Source of the DNA: Toxotes chatareus
Taxonomy: Eukaryota > Chordata > Actinopteri > Toxotidae
Length of the DNA: 64,000 nt
Reading direction: 5' to 3'
NCBI GenBank assembly: GCA_016801885.1
Contig: CM028898.1
Coordinates: 13,738,858-13,802,857 of the forward strand
Position numbers and translations under genes: made by a program. A model generated the notes under the pieces. It was not told where the DNA came from. It made no database searches and saw only the letters and a list, made by a program, of their open reading frames with translations. Shown one piece after another: positions 24,307-37,243 of the stretch. The first letter of the stretch is position 1, and every line of letters starts with the position of its first letter.

Positions 24307-25120
24307 TGAGCTTACCAGTAGCACAGCAGCACCTGTAGAAGCCTGCTGCCTTCACTTGCCGTCAGATATATTAAAATTAAAGCAGGAGTATGTTTAAAAA
24401 AAAAAAAAAAAAAGTAAGTGTTAAGTAAGACTCAACGAGTTTTTATGATTTAAGTTGAGCAAAAGATCTGAGTGTCTCTCCCACTGCTGCATCTGTTTGG
24501 TATGAATTACAGTGTTTAGCTGTAACAGAAAAAAGTCAAATTTCAGCATTTTGTAGCTCACATTTTCCCAAATTAAATTCTGGTTTCCAATACGGTCACC
24601 TGGGGTAAATTTTCTCTGTGTACGGAAACTTTAAAAAAAAATTTTATATATAAAAAAAAACTTACATGAACTGAGTTCTTCCTCATTTTTTTTTATCCCT
24701 TATGTTTTCAGGCATTCTGTGGCTTTATTATTGGATTTATTATTATTATTTATCTTACCTATATTTCATAGTGTTAAGGAATTTCAAATGGCAGAGTTTT
24801 CAGTTGTTATTGGTTGTCGTTGTTTCTTACTATGTTGTGAGATGCCTCAATAACTCAGTTTTGCAAAAACAACTCAATTATGACCACAGCAGTTGTGGTT
24901 GGAAATCGGAGCTGTGTGAGAGGTACTTGAACGCAGCATATGAGTTGGCTGTGTGTAAAATGTTGTCTGTCGGACTCTATGCGACCACCAGTTCTCATCC
25001 AGTCGCCATTATTTCTATCGCTACACTGACTGAAAACAGAAATCAATCGAAATGAGACGTTTGTTTTACACACGGCCCTGTGTCTGTCTTAAACCGATTT
25101 CCTGGACCAGCGTTACCGAA

Positions 25121-25215
25121 GCTCCAGTGGCGCAATCGGTTAGCGCGCGGTACTTATATGACAGTATTCAGCAAAAGCGATGCCGAGGTTGTGAGTTCGA
25201 GCCTCACCTGGAGCA
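25121..25215 (+). tRNA. tRNA-Ile (anticodon UAU), with a 21-nt intron
   Basis: Acceptor arm GCTCCAG (25121-25127) pairs with CTGGAGC (25208-25214), with discriminator A at 25215. The D-arm contains the A box TGGCGCAATCGG, and the T-arm contains the B box GAGTTCGAGCC. The anticodon stem CGGTA/TGCCG encloses C-T-TAT-A, with the anticodon at 25155-25157. An intron at 25159-25179 sits at the canonical position after base 37, leaving a 74-nt mature body. Vertebrate tRNA-Ile-UAU genes characteristically carry introns. It reads the rare AUA codon. All paired arms look intact, so I expect it to be functional. Confidence 0.95.
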
Positions 25216-25218
25216 GAG

Positions 25219-25223
25219 TTTTT
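25219..25223 (+). terminator. RNA polymerase III T5 terminator of tRNA-Ile
   Basis: Five T residues begin four bases after the discriminator base, the usual arrangement for a pol III tRNA gene. Confidence 0.85.
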
Positions 25224-25689
25224 AGGTTAACCCTCACCTGGTGACGGACAGGTAAATCCTGACGAGCCGAATGAAAGGGCAGTGCGTGCACTGCGCAGCA
25301 GCGACGTCACGCACTAATCCCCCTCACTGTACTTGTGGTATATTCAGGTACACCTCTAAAAATACACACAAATACATGGACTGCTTACTTCATGTCACCA
25401 GCTGTGTGTGTTAGTTTTGTCATTGATACACCGAAGCTGTGCGCATCACTCCATGAAAGACGTTACTGACAAATTACAGAATTAAATCGCTATTTAATAA
25501 TATGACGCGAGAAACGGGTTTTAGGTCTCCACATCAAATATATACAGTGGGTGCGAATAGGAGCACATTCATGTGACTTTTCTGGAGCATAGAAAGGCGT
25601 CTTTCATTGCGAACGCACACCAAAATATGCTGAACTGATGTGGAATATTTCACAAGGAGAAACGCTGGTTTTACAGATACTGAGAAAAC

Positions 25690-25790
25690 GCTTCCTCTTT
25701 TTAAAAAAATCAGAATCAGAAAACTTTATTGCCAGGTATGTTACACATACAAGGAATTTGACGTGGTGTTGTTGGTGCAAAACAGACGAA
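25690..25790 (+). repeat. Teleost dispersed repeat ('ACTTTATTGCCAGGTATGTT' type)
   Basis: ATCAGAATCAGAAAACTTTA, TTGCCAGGTATGTTACACAT and ACAAGGAATTTGACGTGGTG in sequence match an end fragment that recurs in many fish genomes. The parent element class is not certain to me. Confidence 0.5.
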
Positions 25791-26200
25791 TTGGACCGAC
25801 AAGTCCAATAGCACACAAAGTTGAACAAGAAAAAAAATGTTTAATACTAAAATAAGAGAAAGAAGAAAGAAGTACTAAGAGGAGGAAACAGTCTGTACAA
25901 ATAATAATAGTAATAATAATGTGCAAAATCGTCCTCTTTGTTTATCTTTCTTTTTCCCCCCTTAACATAAGGCAAGGTAAACAACATACAAGAGGACACA
26001 ATTACGCATGGTCGTATTTTGTAATTGCTGTCGTACATTTTGTCATCTATGTTACTATTGTCAACCAGAGTTATCGAAGACAGAGGCCCCGGCAACTCAA
26101 ATCCACCTGCCTCCTTCCTTTGCTGTTCAGCTGCGCCCCCTACATAGGTGGAACCGCTACATAGGTGGAATTGCCACTTTGTTGTGAGAGCAAATTTCCA

Positions 26201-26213
26201 CCACTAGAGGGGG
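26201..26213 (+). promoter_or_regulatory. CTCF-like motif, mta3-ppm1b spacer
   Basis: CCACTAGAGGGGG fits the core CCASYAGRKGG. It lies 1.0 kb after the tRNA gene. tRNA genes and CTCF sites can each act as boundaries, but a single motif match without binding data is weak. Confidence 0.4.
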
Positions 26214-26993
26214 ATGTGACTGCACCAAACATGCAATTAGCTTTCTCCACAAATTTTTGACAGTTGATGTCTGCTGACCAGTTTATTACCAGTTCACCTC
26301 TGGTCACTAATAATAATAACAATAATAATAATAAATATTCAAAAATCTTTCTTTTTTTTTTAAATTATGTTTTAAATCCAGCTATCCAGGAAAACTTTAA
26401 TTTGGGACACACACATATGTTTAAACAGCATGCACATTCTGTTTTTCATCTTGACATCTCTGCTACTGAAGACTCTAACCATCATTTTATCCTTTTCCAG
26501 ACCAGGTTTATTTCATTGTTTGTGACTGTTACACGCTGTATATATCTGTGTTCCTTATATATGTGTGTGCTTTGTGTGAGTGTTTGTGTGCAGGTCTGTC
26601 ACTCTAAGCCCTGCAAAGCTGGGAATGAACAAGCAGAAGATTTCAGTAATGATGTGACCCAGATGTCCCTGGTGCAGATCTCCAGGCTGAAAATGAGAGT
26701 GCAGATCAGGGCCTCGTACCTCCCGTCACCCCCCTCCCTCCCTCCCTCCATCCGCCCTGGGACACAATCACAAAGTATTTAGCAGCAGGGAATTTGTGTG
26801 TATGTATGGAGAGTGTGTGCGTGTGTCATTTGAGAAGGTATGTTGTAGTGTGTGTGTTTTGTCGTGTGTGCGTGTGTGTGTTTAAGCTCATCCAGATCCA
26901 TGTAAAACACGAGGGATCAGATTTTGGAGTGTGTACCACTTGTTCCTGGTGCTCCGGATTAGACGTAACAGTTTTTTAATTTACTCTCCTCAG

Positions 26994-27127
26994 CTGCTTC
27001 CATAAGACGCTAAAGCCTAGCATCGCCATACCAGAGACACCCCCCCCCAACTCCCCCACCGACCCCCCTCCTCACCCGTCCCCTGAGGTGACCAGGTGGC
27101 TGAACAATCACACACACCACCCTGACG
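26994..27127 (+). other. Exon-like block of unknown origin
   Basis: A good acceptor (pyrimidine-rich, then CTCCTCAG) precedes a 134-nt block, and a GT donor follows (GACG|GTAGGC). One frame is open throughout, reading CFHKTLKPSIAIPETPP and then a Pro-rich run to TRWLNNHTHHPD. I recognise no family. Pro-rich open frames arise easily from C-rich DNA, so it may be chance. It could also be a remnant or alternative exon of a lost neighbour. Confidence 0.2.
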
Positions 27128-30100
27128 GTAGGCTCAGCGGGCCACTTTCCTCAATGAGAAGCTCGGCAGTTGGAGTGCTGCAAGCATCTGTATGTGTGGA
27201 AACATTTGTGTGTGTATGTGTGTGTGTCTGTGTGTGAGGGATTGAGGGAAGAGGGGACAAAAGACAGAGAGTTTAATATTTGGGATAAGCTGTGATTGAA
27301 CATCCTGAGATCAGAGCAGAATGATCAAATTCTGCCAGTGATAATCCCTCATCTTGGAAAATTAAATACCACTCTGCTGGCTCTCTTCTGCTCACTCACA
27401 CTCTCTATCCTTCTGTAACATGCTCACACACACACACAAGTATTTAAATGGGGTCTTAATCTGACCTGTGTCTCATAACGCTGGTTGGTTCCTTAGGGAG
27501 CTGTTCTGATATCTGATGAGTTTTTCATTAATAAGACATAAGTCTAATCCTGAGGGAGAAACACAAAATGACAGTGGATAAACCCTGCTTTCCCCATCCC
27601 ACCATCACACACACTGATTCACTGATACACTATCTAACTAAACATCTTTATACATGCACTTATACTGTAGTTTGTCCTTAAATCTCCCCATCGCAGCTCT
27701 ATCCACTCCCGCCTACATTTTATTTTTTTTTTGCATGTCTTTGTTATACAAATGTCCATTCATGAACTGGTTGTGCAAGAATTGCTTGGAGTCCTAATAT
27801 TCTGTTTCATGTGTATAATCTTTTTCACCACATTTTTGTTTGAATAAGCCCTTTTACTGCAAAGGAAAGGGACCGGTATGTGTCATCAGAACTGCCTCAG
27901 AAACCCTCTCTTTCCACACCTTCCTGAATGTCACAATTGGAGGGGCTGTGTCCAACATCCGAAGTTTCTCTCCGAAACCGACAATCTAACATTAACACCC
28001 ACTTCACACAGTGATGGCCCAGCTGTGAGAAAGAGTCTGAGCTTCTCACTTAAGAGTCTTCCAGGGGATTGGGTTGTGTTGTATTAATCTGTACAATACC
28101 GTTATGTGAAGAATGAACAATGAGAGCTTAGGATAAAGGGTCAAACCCTGCCTTACTTCCACATCTCCGAACACCAGTGGCTGGTTTCACAAAGAGAGAC
28201 TTTGACTGTGTCCTGGATCGAACGAATCATCAGACTTCAAATAGATGTCTAAACTCATCTGTTACACAAAGCAATCTAGTTCTTGACTGTCTTAAGTAAG
28301 ATTAATTTGTCTTGAGTTCTGGGCAAATTAAGACATTTTTATGATCTACAAAACATGGCTGACCGAGCAACAGGGTCAAACAGCTCGGGTGGACAGTAAC
28401 TTTTTTTTTATGTTGCTGTGGCCAGTGAGAGTCTTATCTCTCACTGTGAGACCAGGCAGAGCTCATGTAAAACATGTTACTCATTACTCATGTCAGACCT
28501 ACTGCAGATCTTTGACCCATTTTGGGGTTTGACATCTTTAATGTTCATGAAAAACTTCCACACTGTTTCCTGTTTTTCCTCAAAAACCAGACCGTCAGTC
28601 CCAAAAAACAGTCTGTTGTATCAGGCCAAGGAAGCAAATGAATGAAAACACCTTGTATTGCATTTTTGAAGAACTGGTCTTACTGCAACATGAAGTTTGC
28701 ACGGTTTCTTGCAGGTATAGATTAACCTGCTAGATAGCCCAAATGAGCTGTTGGCTTCCTATTAAACCCCATTTCCTCCCACTCCTACTGTTCAATATGT
28801 GCAGTTTTTCCATGCTGAAATACTACCTGTTGGCACCTCTGTGGCCCTGAAGGAAGTTCCTCACTGATGCCCAGTTAATAATTGGTCACAGTATTAGTTG
28901 TGTTTATTGCCGGTATGTGTGGTAAGCTTGATTAAGCTTAAAATTTTCATTTCCTCTATTGGCTTTCCACCTGACTATAGATTCTGAACTGAAATTGAAG
29001 TTCCTTCTAAAAACAAGATCCAACAGTGGAGCAGTAAACACTTGAATCCCTTATGTGTTCTGTGTGTTATGTGTAGATGAGGGTGGGAGTAATAACTGGC
29101 ATGCCCTATGAGATTCCTATAGGTACGATCAGTGGAGATAACAGTGTAATTTCTTTTGACGTATGCAGAAAAAAGATCATGTGTTGTACAATAACGCAGT
29201 GGTCAAAGTTCAAGTGTCACTTTGTCCCAGAAAAGGTTGCTGCATGTTGAAGACCAGAAAAGGAGTAAAAAAAACATTAAAAGACAATGTTGTGCAGTAA
29301 AATCAAGACTTCATTTGAAAGTAAAGTATGATTTAGTGTCATTCACCCAGAGAGCAAGGTGTTGGTTAGAGGGTCAAAACTTTCAGGTGAAATAATCAAT
29401 AACTTAAACAAGACGGCAGTTATCGCCAAACATGAGAGTAAAGCTGAAGCAAGGCTACATTCAGCCAAACTGAAATCTTGTAAATTGATGTAAATATAGA
29501 CAGATTATTGGATCTGGTTACGTTTAGTTAATCGCTGACCATGTGTTGGACATCAGCAGTAAAGCTGATTCAGTTTCTCAACATCCTTGTCATCACAATT
29601 TCTATTAGATAACATTTCTTTCCCCATGAGGAGATTTTTGTCATGCTTGATCTAGTTTTAACATGCATAACTGTCTACAAAAAACACAGACTAAATGTCA
29701 AACCTAATAGTTATGAGTAAATTCTCGAAATACCATAATATCTAGTCAATTCAAGCAACATTTTTTAAATTTATTTTTTGCCGCCTACTTGCTTGTACAT
29801 AATAGTCACATGTTTATGTTCATATATCTTTGCTCAGTTTTCCCTGTTTTTGCTGTATGTCCATGTGCACGTCCCCGGACACGGAGACTCCCACAGAACC
29901 CTTCAAGCATTCCTGCTGTACTTGAATTAGGTTGCGCTTGTTATTGAGTCCGGGGCACTCGGCCGTGTGTGGTAACGTCAAAACATATTGAGGATAATAA
30001 AATATTTATATATCAACTGTGCCAACTTTGGTTTTATATATAGAGAGAGAATCTTGGCCGTCATGATAGTCTCAAAGGACTCCCACCACGGCATTGAAAG

Positions 30101-30180
30101 TTGTTTATTTGAGGACTGACCCCGCCTACCAAAAGTAGCTTCGGTGTACGCTAGTATTAGTTACAAGTGTATCCTACAGA

Positions 30181-30720
30181 TCCAGTGCATCACAGAACTT
30201 CGGTAGTAGACCAATGAAAATTTAGTTTTGGATAGGGGCAGAGCTAATTGACATAAGAAGTAGCCAATTAACCGACGCTTTGCCTAGACGTTGTAACCAA
30301 TCACCGAGCATATGCCAAAAATAACACCTCCTCTTGTTCAGCACCCAAAGTCGAAGGATAGCTCTGGCCTTTCAATGGAAGAAAGTGCTAGATTTGTCAG
30401 TGTTGTATAATATAACCAATTCCCAGTGTCCATATTTGTTTTGGAACGATCGGAATTGTCTTCAGTTAATGTGAGAGACAGAACTGGCGTCAAACATGCG
30501 TAAAAATCAACGCTGTCCAAGCAGGGAACCACCGAGAAAGGAATTATCGCCGCTCATCTGAGGCCAATCTCGATTATTTTTGTCAAATAAGGAAACATAA
30601 CATAGCTAGTCAGCTAACGTTAGCTCCGTAGATAGCTAGGTTAACGACATATCTTAACACAAAAGCAGAATCCAGCAGATAATCAAGATTGGATCTACAT
30701 TCGCACAGCAGCAGGAAAAC
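30181..30720 (+). promoter_or_regulatory. Presumed ppm1b promoter and non-coding first exon
   Basis: CCAAT boxes occur at 30211, 30264, 30297 and 30564. The sequence AGCAGGAAAAC|GTAAGT gives a consensus donor at 30721, upstream of the coding exon at 37244, whose acceptor is TCTCCAG (ending 37231) or CTATAG (ending 37237). Human PPM1B also has a non-coding first exon (family knowledge). The transcription start is not determined; I place it between about 30300 and 30650. Confidence 0.5.
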
Positions 30721-30842
30721 GTAAGTAGCATGCTAGTATGTACGCTAACGTCATTAGCTGGAGTTTGACAACCTGGGGAATTGCGCTGGCTCCAACGACA
30801 GCTAACTGTTAAGTTAACATTAGCACGCTAGCTAACGTTAGC
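30613..30842. repeat. Two GCTAACGTTAGC palindromes flanking the ppm1b exon 1 donor
   Basis: Identical 12-bp palindromes lie at 30613-30624 and 30831-30842, with partial forms between them (GCTAACGTCATTAGC from 30744) and just after (TAACGTTAGC at 31000). The same word occurs once in mta3 intron 1 and I saw it nowhere else in the window. Confidence 0.85.
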
Positions 30843-33800
30843 TCGTATCAACACACCAGGCAAAGTAGGCCTTTCCGCGGAGGGACCAGTGTTAAGAGGA
30901 GTGGAGTTCAGCATGTGGTCAGTGGATTGGTATTTAACACAGAAACGCATTTCTAAAAAAGAGTCAGTCGATTCATGCAACATAAACTATGTTGTGTAAT
31001 AACGTTAGCGTACAAACAGACCATTGCAAGAATAAGACCTGACTCTTCATCTGAAGTTTCAAAGTAACTCTGCTACCGCGAGCGTTACCGAGCCAGTTAT
31101 GAATGAGGCAAATTTAAAGTAGCACTAATGTTAACAGACAGACGGCACGTTGGTCTCCAGTGCTTAGTCTGGCCCCAAGCGAGCTAATCTAGCATGGTAT
31201 AGGCTACACTAGCTATAACCAGCTAATGACAGCTTAGCAGACTTTGTCATATGGGTGTCATTGGTTAGCTGGGCAGTACAATTATATTTCTAACGTTGTA
31301 ACTTTATATTTAAACAAGCACAGAGCCACACACTGTTATAGGTCACATTAATTTCAGTAAGTAGCCATATAGCGATATTTATGTCCAGAGTTAATCGTCA
31401 ACATGAGTCAAACAAACTGCACGCAGTGCCAGTTGGATAGCTACTCTGTCCTGTTGAGTATGCCGGGCCCTAGAGGGTAATTATAACCACAAGGGCCCAT
31501 TTTTTTTTTAATGTCTAGTTAAATGTAGTTTAAGCAGATAACACTTAATGTTAGTCATAAGCTGCTAAGGTGTTGGTGAGAAGTCATCACTGCGGCAACG
31601 GCAGTGCTCCTCCCAACACTACACCGATTCTCATTTTCTCATATATTTTTATTTTACACCAAATAATTCATATTGATATATATATATACATATATATATA
31701 CCAATATATAGCCCACCGTTTTTTGGTGAGGTTCAGTAGGTATTGTGGAGCTGGAAAATGTCAAAAATAATCATATATGAAATTAACTGTGATGTCAAAG
31801 TAACTCAAATTTAACATATATAAACAATTAATTAGTCACAGTTGTAAATTTTATTAATTGCTTTGCTTGTTAGCTTCTCAAGCACTGTAGCAGTTGTACA
31901 GTTTTAAGCTTGTGCTTTATGCCTCAGTTGGTTGATGGTACAGCAGAGTCAGATACAATGAATCAAAAAATGACCATTATATTTGGGTTTTATGAGCTAT
32001 TGTTGGTGCACCGTGTATTTTTGTTTTGTTTTCAATCACCAGTTACATGCCAATTGCTCCAACCAATTTTTTGAGCTTTTCTTACTGTTCTCTTCTTTGA
32101 TACAAAGTATATTAGACAGTTACATGTGATCAGTTATAAGTATCATATGTCACCCCATGCACTGTCAAACCTATTAATCACCCCTATTCATTTTTTCCCA
32201 ATATTGTGACAGGAATGTCTTGCGGTTTTCATGAAATTCCTAGCTTAACTCTGCCCAACCAGGAGTCTCTCCTAGGCTGTCAAAATGACTCTTGACTCTG
32301 ACTTTCTTTATTGTTGAGCAGACACCCCACCAGCAATGAAAAGAGCGCTCTTCTGATGAGATTTTACATTTAAAACAAAGCTCTTGAATTCTCATGTGAA
32401 GAAGGCCAAGTGTGTGAGCAGACAACTTTGCTGTCTCTTTTTATTGCCCTTAAATTTCTGGAATTTTGTATGATATTAGGTGATTTAGCCATTTTAAATT
32501 GCCCTACTATATTAAAGAAATTTGTCATGTAAGCTAAGGCCTGTGGTTAATTCATGTTTCATCATCAATTTTGTATTGTGCAGTGTTGAAATTTAGTCTG
32601 ACAGCCACCCTGCTCACCTTCTCCAGTGTATCAGATAGCGATAAGGTGCACAGGTGACCAGCATATGACATCACCTGGTGTTGGGCTGGTGCCCTGCAAG
32701 CCAGGTATGGGAGGAGTTCACTAGCTGATAATCTTATCTGAGTCAGCAGTCACCGTGTAAAGACTGAGGAGCAGATGAAACACAGTGACAGTGTGAGATT
32801 AAGACAGCGATCAAGCATATTTTAGAGTTTGACAGATCTGAACACGGCCTTGGCTGTGCAGTGATGGATCTATGGGTGTCGCAAGGTGCTTTTAAAAAAT
32901 GTAAATCTCCACAGGAGCCCACATTGGCTCTCCATCAGGGAAGAATTTGCATTGGTTTGAAAGTTTTCACTGTAATAAGCTTAACTGTTTCAGTTTTCAG
33001 TGAAGTAGATCAGATTGGCTCCAGCTCTCTCATTTGCTTTGCTAGATTATTCACTTATACAAGAAATACATATCATCAGCATGATAAGGCAAGTTTTGTG
33101 AAGTGTTTTTGGTCTCTACATTGTGCGCTTTGATGCCTTTGTCACTAAGGATTGCGGAGATGTATCAGTGTCACCATCAGTTTAGCTTTGCAAACTATCT
33201 TGGTCTGTCAAGTGTCACTTTTTATGCATGAAGTTTATGTTTCAGATTGCATGCTGTCATCTCACAGTCATAAAATGAAAATTGCATTGTCTGTCAAAAG
33301 AAAAAAAAAATGCATGAGAGCAAGTGGTACCGGGGTGATTTCCATTGACGGGCATGATTCAGGAGTTGTATGGCCGAGATTGGAAGCACTCTGCTGCAGA
33401 TTAGTGCACGAAGGGGAGCTGAAGAAATGGAGGCTCACTAAAGTGTATTGCAGGTTGGATCTGTGCACCTTTGTTCTGTGTGTAATAAAAGAAATGTAAA
33501 AAGGGAGGCAAGGTCAGAGTTGGTATATAGTAAAGGTTAAAAAATTGTTAAGTCTTTGTTAAGAGTGTTGGATAAGATAAAAAGATAAATTTAAATATGT
33601 TACAACAGATATAATAGGAAGGTGTGGTTTTAGAAGTCATTGCTGTTTCTAAGGGGACCAATTACACAACAAGCTGTGTCCCAATTCAGGATTGCCTGCT
33701 TCAAAGTCCGTATTTCAAGATTGAATACGTCATAACAGTTCGACAGGGCTGTTCCATTCCAGAGACTTCTCCTAATGCGGCTGTGAAATGTGACCCGGTG

Positions 33801-36800
33801 TATCCTCTGCAGTACTCACTCACTATCCCACAATCCACTCCGGGTTGGTTAGTTTAATGGTTTATTCAAGGGTTCCTTGTTAATATGGGGAAATATCACA
33901 TGACCCTGTCGTATTTATCAGGTGTAAAAGCTGGGAAACAGACCTCTGAGTACTCTTATAAGCTGCTGGGATAATTTGATAGTCCCGGGATGTTGAAGAA
34001 AAATATGGATGCTTATATTAACTTGGTACAGTGTTTTCATATGATTCAGCTCATACTGTAAACTCAAGAATGTAACTCATCACCAGGACATTTTTTGCTG
34101 ATATCTACCTCTTTTGTTGGTTGTTTTCAGAGCAACAACTGGGTGATATATTTGAACGATTCTGACTTGGTCTTGGTGAGTTAAGACTATCTACTCTCGA
34201 GCTGAGATGCAACTTCAGCTAGGTCTTCAGGTCTACAAGAATCATCAAGAAGTCTGTGATTACAGTTTTTGTTAGCCTGCTGTTCAGAGAGAATGGCCAT
34301 TTGATCACCACTCAATTATTCAGTTCATATTGCCTTCATGTTTGCCTTTTTCTGTGGAAGAGGGACTCACGTTTGTCCTAACCAGTCACTAGTGACTGAT
34401 GGCCACTTTGACCTTACAGGTGAATCTAGTGGCCGGTGTTTTGCTGCCATCACTGTGGTGGCAGAGTTCTGGTTAATGTGTACTCATCTGTCATGTAATG
34501 GCCCTGACAAAGGATTTTATTGGCTCAGTTGTTTATCCAGGTGGGGAAGAATTATTTTTGAAATTCTTTTTAGAATTTGAGATGTTGGTGACAACTCAGA
34601 AGGCCTCAGAGTTTCTGGAAAAAACCTGAAATGCCTTCGATAGCATCACCTAAAATGTAAGGTTATAAACAATCTTTGAGAAGTTTAAAAACAATTCCTC
34701 AGATTCTCTGACTGTGGGACTGTAGCCAAATAAAAATCAAACACAGAACCTACAATCCCAGTGATTTGCAGCCTATTGATGTGTATTCTTGGATTGTGCT
34801 GGAAACTGTGTGTTAAACTTCCTTCTAGGATAGCATTAACTGTTTTGTGCGAGTATGCCTGGTTTCAGAGCAGCTCTCAGTCTCTCTGCAGCATTATGTA
34901 ATCCCCGACCTTCCTCTTCCCTCTTCGTAGCCAGTGGTTTTTTTGGCAGACACGGGTCTTTGCATGGGGGCTGTTGGTTTTGACCCGCGATCACAGCACG
35001 GTGACAGCAGTTTTGAGGGGGTTAAGTGGTTGAGAGTTCCTGGTTTCAGTGTGGATATCTCAATGGAGATATTTTCTCGTTTTTTTTCCCGTGTGCACAC
35101 ACTCGCGTGTGTGTTATTGCCAGAAGTCTAGTGTACCGTCGTCAGCCAGTGAAATCTCATAGTGTCTGCATGTGTTCTTGTAGTCTGCATGTCTCCTTTC
35201 AGGGTCTCGCTGCTGCGACTGCTTTAATGGATGGATGATGCAACTCCCCTTTCCTCTCTCTAGCAGGCGGCTGGGAGAGTTTGTGTGTGTGTGTGTGTGT
35301 CTGTGTGTCTCTTTTAGAGCAAGTGAGAGGGGGATGTCGTTGAATGAAGCTTAGCCTGGATGTTTGCACTGCAGGGTGGGTGGTTGCTAGGCAATGGCCG
35401 TGTGTTTGTTTTATTTTTAGAGAGAATCACTGCTGGTGAACATAACAGATTTCTCTTTCTCTCACACACATATGTGAAAGCTCTTTCTTACCATACATGA
35501 CCATATAGGCTACTTTTGAGTCTCAGTAGCTGGTGGTGGAAGATCTTGATAGAGGGAATTCTGGTTATATAATCATTTAGCAGGAAAGCAATAGAAATGT
35601 GAATGGCGTGGCCCACTGCCCCACCCTGGACATGAAATCTAAACCGGCCTGGCGTATTTATAGAACGCCTTTTTCTCGCACATAGACTATGACACTGCAC
35701 ACATGCGCAGAGCAGACACAAACACACACACATACACGTTCCTGTGAAACCAGCTGTAGTCACTCCTTGCATGTACCAGCCTTTTTTGGGCACATGCCTG
35801 TCATGCCATGTGTGCGCTCATGTGGGATGTAATCCAGAGCAAGAAATCAATATGTTGAAAAAAAAAAAGAGGCGCTCATGAGTGCTACAGTCCCAGCCAG
35901 GCAATGCATACCGTGAGTCGCTCCATACTGCGGCAGTTGCTGACATTTACATCAGAATTGATTGGTGTGATGGGAAAATAGAGTGCAGGTCAAAAATGGC
36001 AGAGATACAGCAGTGAGCATTTGAATACTGTCGCTAGTGTAAGGTAAGGACCGGGGGCGCTGCTGGTGTGCTCAGGTACAGTTACTAGTAGATAACAAAC
36101 AAAAATGTCAGAAATGGTGACCTGCGAGGACCAAGTAGAATAGTCTCATGTCTCCTTTTCATTTTCCTTTTCAACTCTAGCTGTGATCAGGCTTTTCAGG
36201 GTTGATACTGATCACCGATTTGATACAGATGACTTATATAGCACAAGGCAGTATTCATTCATGTGGGCGAAACTGCTCCTTTGACACATTGGGGTTGCTG
36301 TCCCACAGGTTCGTCCAGCTCATAGTTGCTGCTGTGATGACTTTCAAGTTCAGTAAAATCTCTCATAATAATATAAACCACTCTGCAGAGTTTTGATGTC
36401 TGTTTTGCATAAACTAGACTCATTAGACTGAACCTACACATTCCATCAACGCAGATGAATTGTTTAGGGAGAAAAAAAAAAAAAAGCTTCCTGTTTTCAC
36501 CCTTGTTGCTGCCTGACTGCATCAGCACCAATAATTAACCCCTCAATTGTGATCTGCTCATGATCAAAAAGAGCGTATGGTGACAAAAAAAAGACAAAGA
36601 CAAAAAAAAAGAATCCTCCCAAGTCAGATTTCATTCCCTGATTCAGTAATGTTACTCTTTTCCCTGCCAGTAAGTTAACTAATGGTATTACTTACTGTGT
36701 GTTGAGTGTGAAAGAGGCTGTGTGTGCTCAAAGAAGCTTTACAGCTGCATTGTAATCCTCAGCTCTGTGGTTCCTCCTCTGCTATCTTTGTCTTGTTGTC

Positions 36801-37243
36801 AGGATCTCTGGCTCTCACCATTCATTAAGTAATTAAAAGTACCCCGTAATAACAGTATGAAGCAGCCTACTGAACTACTGACACAAAAAACAGTGATTTA
36901 CAGAGGAATTTATAGGACCAAGCATATTATCATAGACTATAGAATATTATGTAATCTTTTGATAAACTGTAGGTCTGACAGAAGGAGTCAGTTTGGTTTA
37001 AAAACTGAACTGAAAAATTGCCTGTGTGAGGCAACGCTTCCTTCCTTCTGAGTTCTCATCTGTCCTATCACAATAACTAACCACATTTTTTAAAAGAGCC
37101 CATACAAACTGATATGGTAGTATCAGTTGGTGACTTGGTGAGGGATTGATTATCTTCTTTGCCCTTGCTGGAGATGGTGTGATGATTCAATTTCTCTGTC
37201 TCGTGCTTCTCTTTCCTTGATTAATCTCCAGCTATAGGCAGCA

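Larger units (their letters stand above)
21604..30180. other. Intergenic stretch between mta3 and ppm1b
   Basis: I see no protein gene with a recognisable family here. Contents: (TG)n at 21893-21921, (CT)n at 22764-22811, a decayed Tc1/mariner-like element at 23641-24306, tRNA-Ile at 25121-25215, a dispersed repeat near 25690-25790, a 17-bp tandem duplication at 26140-26173, a CTCF-like motif at 26201-26213, an exon-like block at 26994-27127, and repeat-like sequence near 28180-28330. Genes that separate MTA3 and PPM1B in human (OXER1, HAAO, ZFP36L2, THADA and others) are not visible. Confidence 0.6.

Noticed and set aside
26264..26782. 172-aa open frame in the mta3-ppm1b spacer
   Set aside because: It begins in an (AAT)n run and passes through GT repeats. 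The stretch after GTGTGCAG looks slightly exon-like but has no good donor or homologous motif.
36050..36066. GGGGGCGCTGCTGG as a reverse CTCF site
   Set aside because: Only part of the reversed core fits, and similar words are common in fish repeats.
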